Positions 1 through 7,951 of a stretch of DNA of 64,000 nucleotides are shown in pieces; the stretch's first letter is position 1; the number at the start of each line of letters is the position of its first letter. The translations under genes were made by a program, and so were the position numbers. The notes below the pieces were generated by a model that was given only the letters and a program-made list of their open reading frames with translations, made no database searches and was not told the DNA's origin. Source of the DNA: an uncultured Lachnospiraceae bacterium (lineage in GTDB: Bacteria; Bacillota; Clostridia; Lachnospirales; Lachnospiraceae); the NCBI GenBank assembly GCA_910588815.1, contig CAJUQY010000004.1, positions 43,606 to 107,605 on the forward strand, written 5' to 3'.

Positions 1-36
1 CTCCACTTTTCTGCTCAATTCTTTCTTAAAGCTCAT
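1..36 (-). CDS. ispA: Polyprenyl synthetase (IspA-like), first 12 codons only
   Basis: Only the start of this gene lies in the window; it runs off the left edge. An ATG at 36-34 opens a frame reading MSFKKELSRKVE to the edge. It overlaps the 3' end of xseB by 11 bases. In Bacillus and many Clostridia the gene after xseB is a farnesyl/geranylgeranyl diphosphate synthase, whose N-terminus is often of the M-x-F-K-x-E-L type. The identification rests on gene order and this short match, so it is tentative. Confidence 0.5.
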   Translation of the reverse strand, partial: MSFKKELSRKVE

Positions 37-298
37 GGAATCCCCCACTTTCCTCTAAAACAAGCACCTTTTTCTCCACTTCGTCAATACTCCGCCTGCA
101 CTGCTTCACCAATTCCAGCCCCTTTGCATAGGTTTCAAAGGATTCCTCCAGTGTAAGTTCGTCCCCTTCTAAGCGCTTTAGCAGACCATCCAGTAATTCA
201 AAAGCTTCTTCTATTCCAACGGTTTCTTCTCTTCCAGTGATTTCTTCTATGATTTCTTTTTCTTCGGTTTCTCCGATAGTTTCTTCCATTTCACCCAT
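26..298 (-). CDS. xseB: Exodeoxyribonuclease VII small subunit
   Basis: Small subunit of exonuclease VII, which degrades single-stranded DNA in both directions together with XseA. The 90-residue product has the family's two-helix hairpin at about residues 30-80, including an LEGDELTLEESF segment and an RRSIDEVEKKV helix. The first 25 residues are a Glu-rich extension before the conserved fold. The ATG at 298 follows a GAGAGGTG ribosome site; an in-frame ATG at 289 is an alternative start. It lies 43 bases downstream of xseA and overlaps the next gene, as expected for a translationally linked operon. Confidence 0.92.
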   Translation of the reverse strand: MGEMEETIGETEEKEIIEEITGREETVGIEEAFELLDGLLKRLEGDELTLEESFETYAKGLELVKQCRRSIDEVEKKVLVLEESGGFHEL

Positions 299-341
299 TT
301 ACACCTCTCCGTTTCCTTCCTCAGTATGCAAAACCATTTTC

Positions 342-1553
342 TCATTTTCCCCCGGCAAGAATCCGATCCGTCACCCTGGCGCGGAGGACACCGTCTGAGA
401 GCCTCAGATCCAGCAGTTCCCCCACAGGCGCCTCTTCGGCAGACCGAAGACGCTTTCCGTCCTCTTTCGTCACGAATGCATAGCCGCCTGTAATCTTCTC
501 CAGCGGCGAACAGCCCCTAAGTCTGCCGGCCAAAAGCTCCAGCCGATGATTTCTTTCCCTGAGCGACCGTTCCATAGCAGCCGAAAGCCTGTCCTGAATG
601 CTGTCCAAAAGCTGCCGCTTCTGTGCCATCACATGCTCCGGCCGGAATCTCCCGATACGAAGACGCCTCCGTTCCAACTCCTGCTCATAGCAGGCAATTC
701 TCCTCTCCATGGCACTGCCAAGCCGTCTTTTTCCCTCCAAAAGTTCCGAAAGAAATATGTCGTATTCATAGACCGCCAGCTCTGCGGCCGCGGAGGGAGT
801 CGGCGCCCTGAGGTCCGCCACAAAATCCGCAATGGTGCTATCTGTCTCATGGCCCACAGCAGAGATAATCGGAACAGAGCAGTCGAAAATCGCCTGAGCC
901 ACCTGCTCTTCATTGAAGGCCCAGAGATCTTCGATGGAGCCGCCGCCCCTCCCCACGATCATGCAATCCACTCCGAGGGCTTCCAGCGCTTCAATCCCTC
1001 TCACTATTGTCCCGGCAGCCCCCTCTCCCTGTACCCTGGCCGGATAAAGATAAAGTTTCACATAGGGATTCCTTCTGCGGGAAATGCTTATGATATCCCG
1101 GACAGCCGCACCGGTGTCAGCCGTAACAATCCCCAGCGTTTTGATATAGCGGGGAATAGGCTGCTTGTACTCCTTGGCAAAAAGCCCCCGCTCGGAAAGC
1201 TCTCTCTTTAACGCCTCAAACTGCTCATAGAGCCCTCCGATTCCGTCCAGGGAAATCTCTTTGGCATAGAGCTGATATTTTCCGTCCCGTTCATAGATAC
1301 CCACGTACCCTTTCACGACCACCTGCTGCCCCTCCCGCATCTGAAACGGCAGACCTTTTCTGTTTCCCGCAAACATCACGGCCTGGAGCAGGGCCCCCTG
1401 CTCCTTTAACGTAAAATAAATATGTCCGGAGGAATGGTATTTGCAATTGGACACCTCCCCCCGCACGGAAACAGACCCCAGCAGATAGTCCTGGGCAAAC
1501 ATGTTTTTGATATAATCATTGATCTGTCCGACCGAATAAACGCCCCGCCCCAT
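342..1553 (-). CDS. xseA: Exodeoxyribonuclease VII large subunit
   Basis: Catalytic subunit of exonuclease VII (403 residues, normal length). The N-terminal 100 residues form the OB-fold single-strand DNA-binding domain (GEVSNCKYHSSGHIYFTLK). The catalytic region follows, with the family motifs DTGAAVRDI (about 146), GRGGGSIEDLWAFN (about 201) and GHETDSTIADFVADLRAPTP (about 235). A long coiled-coil-like Arg/Glu-rich segment at about 270-350 is typical of the part that recruits XseB. The start is three bases after the nusB stop, with a GGAG site inside the end of nusB. Together with xseB it belongs to the nusB-xseA-xseB-ispA operon common in Clostridia. Confidence 0.96.
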   Translation of the reverse strand: MGRGVYSVGQINDYIKNMFAQDYLLGSVSVRGEVSNCKYHSSGHIYFTLKEQGALLQAVMFAGNRKGLPFQMREGQQVVVKGYVGIYERDGKYQLYAKEISLDGIGGLYEQFEALKRELSERGLFAKEYKQPIPRYIKTLGIVTADTGAAVRDIISISRRRNPYVKLYLYPARVQGEGAAGTIVRGIEALEALGVDCMIVGRGGGSIEDLWAFNEEQVAQAIFDCSVPIISAVGHETDSTIADFVADLRAPTPSAAAELAVYEYDIFLSELLEGKRRLGSAMERRIACYEQELERRRLRIGRFRPEHVMAQKRQLLDSIQDRLSAAMERSLRERNHRLELLAGRLRGCSPLEKITGGYAFVTKEDGKRLRSAEEAPVGELLDLRLSDGVLRARVTDRILAGGK

Positions 1554-1556
1554 CGT

Positions 1557-1964
1557 CTATTGCTCCGTCACAAGCTTTGCCAGGATTCCATTGACAAAGG
1601 ACGGAGAATCGTCTCCGCCATACTTTCTGGCAATCTCCACCGCCTCGTTGATCGCCACCTTTTCCGGGACAGATTCTTCATGGCACATCTCATAAAGAGC
1701 CAACCGCAAAACGGTCAAGTCCACTTTTCCCATCCGTCCTGTCTTCCAGCCCCGAGCTACCTCGTTGAGTCTCTCATCCAATTCGGGCACAAGGTGATAA
1801 ACGGCGTCTGTCTTTTCCCACATATAAGCCCTGTCCTTCTCCTCCAGAGGCTCCAGCTCCTCCAGGTACATCCGTACCTGCCCTTCAAACTCCTCCTCCG
1901 TGAAAAAAAACTCCCGGCGGAACAGCATCCGGAATATATGCTCTCTCAGTTCTCGTCTGCTCAT
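1557..1964 (-). CDS. nusB: Transcription antitermination factor NusB
   Basis: RNA-binding factor that works with NusE (S10), NusA and NusG in antitermination of rRNA operons. The 135-residue all-helical product shows the NusB pattern: an N-terminal SRRELREHIFRMLF helix and a C-terminal EAVEIARKYGGDDSPSFVNGIL signature. I take the ATG at 1964 as the start because GGAGG sits five bases upstream; the in-frame ATG at 1976 itself contains that GGAGG and would lack a site of its own. A terminator separates it from asp23, so nusB-xseA-xseB may be read mainly from its own promoter or by read-through. Confidence 0.94.
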   Translation of the reverse strand: MSRRELREHIFRMLFRREFFFTEEEFEGQVRMYLEELEPLEEKDRAYMWEKTDAVYHLVPELDERLNEVARGWKTGRMGKVDLTVLRLALYEMCHEESVPEKVAINEAVEIARKYGGDDSPSFVNGILAKLVTEQ

Positions 1965-1983
1965 GATGTCCTCCATATATGGT

Positions 1984-2013
1984 AAAAAGGGTGCTCTTTT
2001 ACAGCACCCTTTT
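1984..2013 (-). terminator. Rho-independent terminator after asp23
   Basis: An 11-bp perfect stem (AAAAGGGTGCT with AGCACCCTTTT) and a 7-base loop. On the minus strand it is followed by a T run. It lies between the asp23 stop and nusB and would end the asp23 transcript. Confidence 0.8.
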
Positions 2014-2051
2014 CAGTTCTCTTTGAATCCATCTGTTCTGGAATCTGTTTT

Positions 2052-2444
2052 CTATCTGGTTTTGTCAATGTTCACACCGGCAATTTTCACATTTACATCG
2101 ATCACCGAAAGGCCCGTCATATTCTCAATGGCCGTCCTCACCCGCTCCTGAACCTGTGTACAAACCTCCGGGATACTGTAACCGTATTCCATATTGAGGG
2201 AAAGATCCACCGACACGGAAGTATCCAGCACATCCACCTTCACACCCTTTGACAGATTCTTCATCCCCAGTTTTCCGACCAATTCATTCGTAATGTTACC
2301 TGCCATGGAAGCAACTCCGGTCACCTCCGTAGCTGCCAGGCCTGCGATAATCGCCACCACCTCATCCGCAATCTGAACCTCGCCGATGGTTTCCTTATCA
2401 TGATGCAGGGTATGCGTATTTCTGTTTTCAAGTTCCACTGCCAT
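2052..2444 (-). CDS. Asp23/Gls24 family envelope stress protein
   Basis: Member of the alkaline-shock protein 23 family: small cytoplasmic or membrane-associated proteins linked to cell-envelope homeostasis, whose biochemical role is poorly defined. The 130-residue product has the family core, with GEVQIADEVVAIIAGLAATE at about residues 21-40 and a C-terminal VNVKIAGVNI segment. The ATG at 2444 directly abuts an AGGAGGG site, which is too close. The GTG two codons further in (2438) has seven-base spacing and could be the true start. It has its own sigma-A promoter and terminator, so it appears to be a single-gene unit between spoIIIAH and nusB. Confidence 0.93.
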   Translation of the reverse strand: MAVELENRNTHTLHHDKETIGEVQIADEVVAIIAGLAATEVTGVASMAGNITNELVGKLGMKNLSKGVKVDVLDTSVSVDLSLNMEYGYSIPEVCTQVQERVRTAIENMTGLSVIDVNVKIAGVNIDKTR

Positions 2445-2478
2445 CCCTCCTGTATCTCAAATTCATGCTCTTCCTGAT

Positions 2479-2507
2479 ATTATAACAAAAAGCAGAATAT
2501 TTATCAA
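2479..2507 (-). promoter_or_regulatory. Sigma-A promoter of asp23
   Basis: On the minus strand: -35 TTGATA (2507-2502), a 17-base spacer, and a perfect -10 TATAAT (2484-2479), 35 bases upstream of the asp23 ATG. Confidence 0.75.
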
Positions 2508-2524
2508 CCGGGATATGTAATTCT

Positions 2525-3211
2525 TTACTGGCTTACGTCCATCAAAGTGATAACCACATTCTCTGCCGGCGCCTCAGCCTTCCGCTTCACAATGTCCTCA
2601 ATCTGAGCCCGTTCCGCGTCGGTAAGCTCTGCCTTTCCCACCACCACATCCACGGTAGTGCCGTTGATGCAGACCACTGAATCGGTGAAGCCCTTGGCTC
2701 CGAGAAGTGTTTCCGCGGCATTTTCTTTTTCAGCGATATCCGTCAGTGCGATCATCTGGTTTACCGCGTCCTTCTTCTCTTCCTCTCCAAGATTCTCGTT
2801 GTTAATGATTCCGAGCAATGTCTCCTTATTCTTGCTCCTGACCTGTTCCCTGTTTAACTGCGCCTGAGAGACATAGTTATCCACGGTCATACCGCCTGTA
2901 AGTACGGCCTCTCCCGGCATATCGGCCCCTGCGGGCTCCCCGTTCTCTTCCTCTCCCTCCGCCGGGACATAGACATCTGTAACCGTGTCGCCCTCCGCCA
3001 GGGAAACCGCCTGGTTTTCTTTTAAAATATCTTCATCAGAAATGTCTAAAAGTCCTGCAGCTACGGTCTCTTCTTCTTTTGCATCTGCCTGTGCCTGTTT
3101 TTCTCCGCCCGAAAAATCAAATTTTCCGGCATAGCTTAAGTAGCCTGCCACCGCGATCATCACCGCCAGCAAAGTTAAGATAATCTGGTTTTTCTTTACA
3201 ATTTTCTTCAC
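2525..3211 (-). CDS. spoIIIAH: Stage III sporulation protein AH
   Basis: Mother-cell membrane protein whose extracellular domain forms a ring that docks with forespore SpoIIQ, building the channel that supports the forespore after engulfment. The 228-residue product starts at a GTG (3211) behind AAGGAGCGG. It has one N-terminal membrane segment (about residues 9-27), a low-complexity Glu-rich linker, and a C-terminal ring-building domain with DAVNQMIALTDIAEKENAAE and a conserved VVGKAELTDAE stretch. The linker is longer than in Bacillus, as is usual in Clostridia. It is the last gene of the spoIIIA operon. Confidence 0.95.
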   Translation of the reverse strand: MKKIVKKNQIILTLLAVMIAVAGYLSYAGKFDFSGGEKQAQADAKEEETVAAGLLDISDEDILKENQAVSLAEGDTVTDVYVPAEGEEENGEPAGADMPGEAVLTGGMTVDNYVSQAQLNREQVRSKNKETLLGIINNENLGEEEKKDAVNQMIALTDIAEKENAAETLLGAKGFTDSVVCINGTTVDVVVGKAELTDAERAQIEDIVKRKAEAPAENVVITLMDVSQ

Positions 3212-3225
3212 AGTACCGCTCCTTT

Positions 3226-3816
3226 TTAAGATTCTTCTTTGACTCTCTTTAATACTTTAATTTTATGTGGGGGAACGTCAAATAATGCTTCCATTGCCTC
3301 AGAGATTTCTGTTTTTACCTTCGCATTATCCCCTCCCTCTGTCACAACAACAACTCCCGTCACCTTGGGACAAAGTTCTTTTGTCACATAGGGCGCCTCC
3401 TCACTGCCAAAGAGTACTGTCTGGCTGGATTGGCTCAACTCCTGTGAGCTTCCCACCCCTCCCTCACTGTCCGTCTCGCTGGTGCTTCTCTGTTCCAGGG
3501 ATTGATCCGTCTGCAGAACACTTTCCCCTGAGGATTCTACTGTCAGAAGTACGGTTGTCTCTCCTGCTCCGTCTACGAAAGACAGAAGCTTCTCCACTCG
3601 TTTTTCCAGTTCTCTCACATAAGCCTCCGTTCCCGAAGCGTCTGTTCCATAAATTTCTGACTCCGGAACAGGAAGCGCTTCCTCCGGCCTCCTCTCCTCC
3701 TTTTTTTCTGTCGGAAGCGCGATGACAAAGAGTAAAATCCCTGACAGAAGGAGTAAAATCCAGGCTTCGGTCTTCATATTCTTGAATTTTCCCCGCAAAA
3801 TGTCCCAATTTTTCAT
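3226..3816 (-). CDS. spoIIIAG: Stage III sporulation protein AG
   Basis: Mother-cell membrane protein forming the large ring of the SpoIIIA-SpoIIQ channel. The product has 196 residues, with a membrane segment at about 16-34 (EAWILLLLSGILLFVIALP), an acidic linker, and a C-terminal ring-building domain with KRVEKLLSFVDGAGETTVLLTV and VTGVVVVTEGG, both typical of the family. The Ser/Gln-rich insertion at about 100-130 matches the variable loop between the ring-building subdomains. It lies 14 bases upstream of spoIIIAH. Confidence 0.94.
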   Translation of the reverse strand: MKNWDILRGKFKNMKTEAWILLLLSGILLFVIALPTEKKEERRPEEALPVPESEIYGTDASGTEAYVRELEKRVEKLLSFVDGAGETTVLLTVESSGESVLQTDQSLEQRSTSETDSEGGVGSSQELSQSSQTVLFGSEEAPYVTKELCPKVTGVVVVTEGGDNAKVKTEISEAMEALFDVPPHKIKVLKRVKEES

Positions 3817-3847
3817 GACCGTTTCCCCTTTCTCCTCTCGCCGTCCC

Positions 3848-4453
3848 TCAACGAACCATCCCTATCATCTCTTCCGGTATGGAAAACTCTTCCGAGAGAG
3901 CCCTCTTCAGCTCATGATCCTCCGCCTCTTCCAAGTAGCTTTTTTCCATGGGTTCCTCTGAAAGAATCTGTACCTTCTTTTTTTCTATGACAATCCTTCC
4001 CGTTTCATTGCCTTCCTCTGCCTTTTGCGAAAAAAGCACCTGCAGACTTTCAATCTGGCCGAAGGTATCCCTGTCCGGATCCGTACCGATGGTTACCCGG
4101 ACAGGACATTCTCCATATCCCGCTTCTTCCAGGAAAACAGAAACCTGGTCAGCCAATTCCTCCTCATAACCTTTCACCACTTCCTCTGTGTATGCATCTC
4201 CCATCAAGGCAAGTTCATCTTCAAAATCCGCCCTGGCGCCGGCCCGTTCAAAAGATCTCTCCAGACGGGAAAACGACTCCTCTAAATGAAACAGCCTTCC
4301 CAGGGGCGCAAGCACGATAAGCACAAGAACCATTCCCATGAAATATCGAATATATTTGAGGTTTTTGCTTTCCGGTAAAAGCCGCAAAATTAAAGACATA
4401 AAAATCAGACAAGCCGCAATGGTTTTGACCCATCCATATAATCCTTTCAGCAT
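3848..4453 (-). CDS. spoIIIAF: Stage III sporulation protein AF
   Basis: Membrane component of the SpoIIIA channel. The 201-residue product has two N-terminal membrane segments (about 10-26 and 34-52), the family pattern LKYIRYFMGMVLVLIVLAPLG, then a soluble ring-building-like domain. Its role beyond channel assembly is not well established. It is 15 bases after spoIIIAE and 31 before spoIIIAG, inside the operon. Confidence 0.93.
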   Translation of the reverse strand: MLKGLYGWVKTIAACLIFMSLILRLLPESKNLKYIRYFMGMVLVLIVLAPLGRLFHLEESFSRLERSFERAGARADFEDELALMGDAYTEEVVKGYEEELADQVSVFLEEAGYGECPVRVTIGTDPDRDTFGQIESLQVLFSQKAEEGNETGRIVIEKKKVQILSEEPMEKSYLEEAEDHELKRALSEEFSIPEEMIGMVR

Positions 4454-4468
4454 TGTTCCTTCTCCTTG

Positions 4469-5638
4469 TCAGACGGAGGTAAAGGCACATACCACCCCAA
4501 TGATCAGTAAAAACATACCTGTCGCTGCTGTCGTAAGCTTTAAAAGCAGGCGTGAGGCCAATGCTACTCCCGCAAGGCACTCTGTCACCCGCTCGTCTGC
4601 CACCGGCTGAATCATGGCCGCCGCTCCGTGATAGAGGACGACAAGCACCGCCAGCTTAAGTACCGGCACCGCCGCCAAAAGCACCAGAATGATAAGAGCT
4701 GCCATACCGATTCCGTTTTTAATGAGACAAGCCGTACCGGTTACCAAGCTGGCAGCCGCACCCGCGCCTCCCCCGATTCCAGGAATCGCAGCAAGAAGCT
4801 TTGTCAAAGTTCCTGTTTTTACGGAATCAGCCACGGGGATCACCATACTCTGTACCATTCCATAGCCTACAATCAGTCCGATCAGCGTTTTCAGCCCCCA
4901 TCCCAAAACAACCTCCAAAAGCTCCGTCATTTTACTCAAAATATCTTCCTTTGAGATGTGGTTTACCAGGGTAAGTACCACATAAATCTGGATTCCGGGA
5001 ATAAAGACCACCTGAAAAAGCCATTCCGCGATACTTGTAACCGCCATGACAAATTCATAGGAAAACACGGAGGTCAGCGGCTTTCCCGCAGCAGCCACCG
5101 ACAAGGTAAAGGCCGGAATCAAAGCGCTCATAAATTCCATCACACGGGATACCGTATCCTTTGCAATATCCGCCGCTCCCGAAAAGGCCGTCAAGAGCAA
5201 TGACAGCAGAAGCAGGTATGTCACATAAAACCCCATTTCTCCGGCTTGTCCATTCTGAAAGGATGCCGCCAGGCCGGAAAACACAGTTCCGAAAGCCGCA
5301 ATCAACAGGACATGTCCCAGGCTGCTTTTGCTGGCCGCGATTTCCGAAAAGAGGCTTTCTTTCAGAAAAGCGGGAATCTCCCCGAGCAGTTCCCCTGCTT
5401 TCCCAGAAACCAGAAGCTCCACCAGCCCGGAAAAGGAAGGGGCGTCCTCCAATGCCTCATCCATCACATCCTGGGCTCCGCTGTAATCGTACTTCTCTAT
5501 CTCCTCCCCCGCCCACGCCTTTTGAGAGAAAAGCAGAAAAAGCAGGAGCACGGCAAACATGACCGTCTGACGCCCGGACAAAAGCCCTTGTCCGTGCCGG
5601 CTCTTTTCTCCGCCCCCCGTCCATTCCCGCCCCCTCAT
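4469..5638 (-). CDS. spoIIIAE: Stage III sporulation protein AE
   Basis: Polytopic membrane protein of the SpoIIIA channel, thought to be a core transmembrane component. The 389-residue product has an N-terminal signal-like segment ending near AWAGEEIEKYD, followed by about seven or eight membrane segments. Recognisable family blocks include SALIPAFTLSVAAAGKPLTS and GIGGGAGAAASLVTGTACLI. The start overlaps the spoIIIAD stop by four bases (ATGA), indicating translational coupling. Length and order match other Clostridia. Confidence 0.95.
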   Translation of the reverse strand: MRGREWTGGGEKSRHGQGLLSGRQTVMFAVLLLFLLFSQKAWAGEEIEKYDYSGAQDVMDEALEDAPSFSGLVELLVSGKAGELLGEIPAFLKESLFSEIAASKSSLGHVLLIAAFGTVFSGLAASFQNGQAGEMGFYVTYLLLLSLLLTAFSGAADIAKDTVSRVMEFMSALIPAFTLSVAAAGKPLTSVFSYEFVMAVTSIAEWLFQVVFIPGIQIYVVLTLVNHISKEDILSKMTELLEVVLGWGLKTLIGLIVGYGMVQSMVIPVADSVKTGTLTKLLAAIPGIGGGAGAAASLVTGTACLIKNGIGMAALIILVLLAAVPVLKLAVLVVLYHGAAAMIQPVADERVTECLAGVALASRLLLKLTTAATGMFLLIIGVVCAFTSV

Positions 5639-6015
5639 GCCAGAATCCGTCCTAAAAGCTCCAGGAGGGAGAGGATAACCGGGAAACTGACCAGCAAAAT
5701 GGACAGTCTTCCGAAAAGTTCAATCTGTCCGGCAACAGAGCCGTAGCCCCCATCCCGGCACAGGGAGGCCGCAAATTCGGACACATAGGTAATCCCCAGC
5801 ATTTTGAGAAGGATCTGTACATACTTTTCTTCGATGGCCGCCTGCCTCGAAAGCTCTCCCACCGCCTCCACGATTTCCGAAAGCTTTCCAAACGCATAGA
5901 AAAAAATAAGAATTCCCGCCCCGAAGACCACATATGTGCCAAACTGCGGTTTCAATTCCTTAAGCTGCATGGCCATCAGCACGGCGGCCACTCCTACTGC
6001 TGCGATTTTAATCAC
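5635..6015 (-). CDS. spoIIIAD: Stage III sporulation protein AD
   Basis: Small membrane protein (126 residues) of the SpoIIIA complex, distantly related to SpoIIIAC. Three or four hydrophobic segments are visible (about 2-16, 27-46, 69-80 and 103-124). The start is a GTG at 6015 behind AGAGGAAAA, and the stop overlaps spoIIIAE. The segment KYVQILLKMLGITYVSEFAA is characteristic of the family. Confidence 0.94.
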   Translation of the reverse strand: MIKIAAVGVAAVLMAMQLKELKPQFGTYVVFGAGILIFFYAFGKLSEIVEAVGELSRQAAIEEKYVQILLKMLGITYVSEFAASLCRDGGYGSVAGQIELFGRLSILLVSFPVILSLLELLGRILA

Positions 6016-6042
6016 TGCTTTTTCCTCTTTTATTCCGACAAT

Positions 6043-6237
6043 TTACAGGGAAAACAATTGTTTAATTGATTCAAACAGTTCGTAAATATACGGAACAAGC
6101 CAGTAGAGCACCAGCAGAAGTCCTGCCAGGCTGGTGAGAAAGGCATGCTCCTCTCTTCCGCTGTGTTTCAAAACCTGACAGATGACCGACACCAGAACGC
6201 CCACTGCCGCAATTTTAAAGATCAGACTAACTGTCAT
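6043..6237 (-). CDS. spoIIIAC: Stage III sporulation protein AC
   Basis: Small hydrophobic protein of 64 residues with two membrane helices, part of the SpoIIIA channel. I choose the ATG at 6237 because GGAGGGAGAC lies directly upstream; the longer frame would begin with a TTG that overlaps this ribosome site. The segment LKHSGREEHAFLTSLAGLLL between the helices is typical of the family. Confidence 0.94.
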   Translation of the reverse strand: MTVSLIFKIAAVGVLVSVICQVLKHSGREEHAFLTSLAGLLLVLYWLVPYIYELFESIKQLFSL

Positions 6238-6258
6238 GTCTCCCTCCAACTCCTGCCA

Positions 6259-6780
6259 TCAGATGAGCAGTATGGTGATAAACACACCTGCCAGAATGCC
6301 AAGGCAATTGTACAGGCGCATTTTTTTCGGAAGCTCCTCATGAAGCTCCCGCCTTGCATCCTCCACCTGTTCCGCCGCCAGAGCTATGGTGTGCAGCTGA
6401 GTCTCCAAATCCAGGCATCCAAGTTCCGTTCCCAGCCTCACAAGGATCTCCTTATCCCCGTCCGTCAAATGTGCTTCCTTCAACTGTTCTGCCAGTGCCC
6501 GGTTCCAGATATCCACAAGCCGCTCTCCTTCCTTTTTCTGCATCTCTTCCGTGAGAAACAGAAAAAATTTTTGAAAAGGAAAGCGGCACCTGCCCGCTAC
6601 CGTCTCAAAGGCCTCCTCCAAGGTTCCGCCGCCAAAACGGATCTCCCCGGAAAAAAGACACAGTATTTTTTTCAGTTCCAAAAGCTCCCTGTAGCGCAAA
6701 TGCAGGCGAAAGCTCTGTCCGAAACCAATGGCCGTAGTGGATATGATAATACAAACTGCCCCGATAATTTTAAATGCCAT
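6259..6780 (-). CDS. spoIIIAB: Stage III sporulation protein AB
   Basis: Membrane protein resembling a secretion-system inner-membrane (GspF-like) component, expected to partner the SpoIIIAA ATPase. The product has 173 residues, with a membrane segment at each end (about 3-20 and 155-172) and a helical cytoplasmic region containing RELLELKKILCLFSGEIRFG. The open frame extends 33 codons further upstream, but the ATG at 6780 gives the family N-terminus MAFKIIGAVC, has GGCGGGG upstream and overlaps the end of spoIIIAA by 11 bases, so it is preferred. Confidence 0.93.
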   Translation of the reverse strand: MAFKIIGAVCIIISTTAIGFGQSFRLHLRYRELLELKKILCLFSGEIRFGGGTLEEAFETVAGRCRFPFQKFFLFLTEEMQKKEGERLVDIWNRALAEQLKEAHLTDGDKEILVRLGTELGCLDLETQLHTIALAAEQVEDARRELHEELPKKMRLYNCLGILAGVFITILLI

Positions 6781-7780
6781 GATATGTCCCCGCCTTCCCA
6801 TCCCCTCCGAAAACCTCAAGGATCTGCCCCACCTGGTTGCTGTCCGGATCTCTCCGGCCCAGGAGAACATATCTCTCAAAAATCCCTTCTTTATAAATCT
6901 TTTCTAAAGAAGGTTTCTCTCTGATTTCTTCCAGGGATGCCCCATGGGCAGTCGCCAAAATGCTGCAGCCGCAATAAGCAGCTTCCCTGAGCGCCAGAAC
7001 ATCCTCATCGCTTCCGATCTCATCGGCCGCCACCACCTTTGGGGCCATGGAGCGGATCAGCATAAAAAGCCCCTGCGCTTTTGGACAGGCATCCAGCACA
7101 TCGGTCCGCTCCCCCACATCATTCTGTGGAACTCCTTGATAACAAGCCGCAAGCTCCGAACGCTCGTCCGCCACTCCCACCGTAACCCCGGCATGTCCGC
7201 CTGCGCCATTGGAGATCAGTCGGATCATATCCCTAAGAAGCGTGGTTTTTCCGAAGCCGGGAGGGGATATAATCAAGGTGTTCTGCACCCGCTCCCCCTC
7301 ATACAGGCAGGGAAGCAGCTTCGCTGCGCACCCTTTCACCTGATGGGCCAGACGAATATTCAGGAAAGACACTTGCTTCAGGGTCCGGATCCTCCCGTCC
7401 TCCAAAACAGCCCGGCCAGCGAGTCCAATCCGGTGTCCTCCCTGCACCGTCAAAAATCCCTGACGCAGTTCCTCCTCATATGCATAGAGAGAATAATTTC
7501 CTGCATATTCTAAAGTCTCTTTTACCTCTCTGGCGCTCACCTTCCGCAGACCCTTCAGTCTCCCGCTGCTGTCCTGGTGCAGTTCCGATACCTTTTTACC
7601 TGTCTCCACAGGATGTCCCGTTTCCAAAAAACCATATTCCCTGCCCTGATACCGGCACAAAAGCGGCCGTTCTGTCCGAAGCTTGATCTCCTGCAGATCT
7701 TCAAAAGAAAACGGTGCCTGTCCGATGATTCCCCGCAGGGATCCTGCCAGAATTTTTAAAATTTCATCTCCGCCTCTCAT
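6770..7780 (-). CDS. spoIIIAA: Stage III sporulation protein AA (secretion-type ATPase)
   Basis: Cytoplasmic ATPase of the SpoIIIA apparatus, related to secretion ATPases of the GspE/VirB11 type. The product has 336 residues. Motifs are a Walker A PGFGKTTLL at about 170, a Walker B-like VVAADEIGSDEDV, and ATAHGASLEE near the C-terminus. The ATG at 7780 has AGGTG six bases upstream; an in-frame GTG at 7789 overlaps that site and is less likely. It is the first gene of an eight-gene operon in standard order (AA-AB-AC-AD-AE-AF-AG-AH). Confidence 0.95.
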   Translation of the reverse strand: MRGGDEILKILAGSLRGIIGQAPFSFEDLQEIKLRTERPLLCRYQGREYGFLETGHPVETGKKVSELHQDSSGRLKGLRKVSAREVKETLEYAGNYSLYAYEEELRQGFLTVQGGHRIGLAGRAVLEDGRIRTLKQVSFLNIRLAHQVKGCAAKLLPCLYEGERVQNTLIISPPGFGKTTLLRDMIRLISNGAGGHAGVTVGVADERSELAACYQGVPQNDVGERTDVLDACPKAQGLFMLIRSMAPKVVAADEIGSDEDVLALREAAYCGCSILATAHGASLEEIREKPSLEKIYKEGIFERYVLLGRRDPDSNQVGQILEVFGGDGKAGTYHGI

Positions 7781-7803
7781 CACTCTCACCTGCCTTCTAC
7801 CCT

Positions 7804-7832
7804 AATCTATGAGCCTGTCCTTCAGATTAGAA
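7804..7832 (-). promoter_or_regulatory. Candidate sigma-E promoter of the spoIIIA operon
   Basis: Minus-strand CATAGATT (7811-7804) fits the sigma-E -10 pattern CATAnnnT. A TTCTAAT-like -35 lies about 14 bases upstream. Bacillus spoIIIA is known to be sigma-E dependent. The -35 match is weak and the predicted leader is very short, so this is tentative. Confidence 0.35.
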
Positions 7833-7872
7833 CAAAAGGAAAAGCCAAAAAAGAAACTTCCGGGGCATACAA

Positions 7873-7901
7873 TTGACATTCCCCTGATTTCTGGGTACAA
7901 T
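7873..7901 (+). promoter_or_regulatory. Sigma-A promoter of the MATE gene
   Basis: A perfect -35 TTGACA (7873-7878), 17-base spacer and -10 TACAAT (7896-7901). The expected transcription start near 7908 rules out the GTG at 7907 as the start codon of the following gene. Confidence 0.8.
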
Positions 7902-7951
7902 CAACAGTGGTGACAGATGACAATATTCGCGAAAAGGAGCTCTCAGCCGTC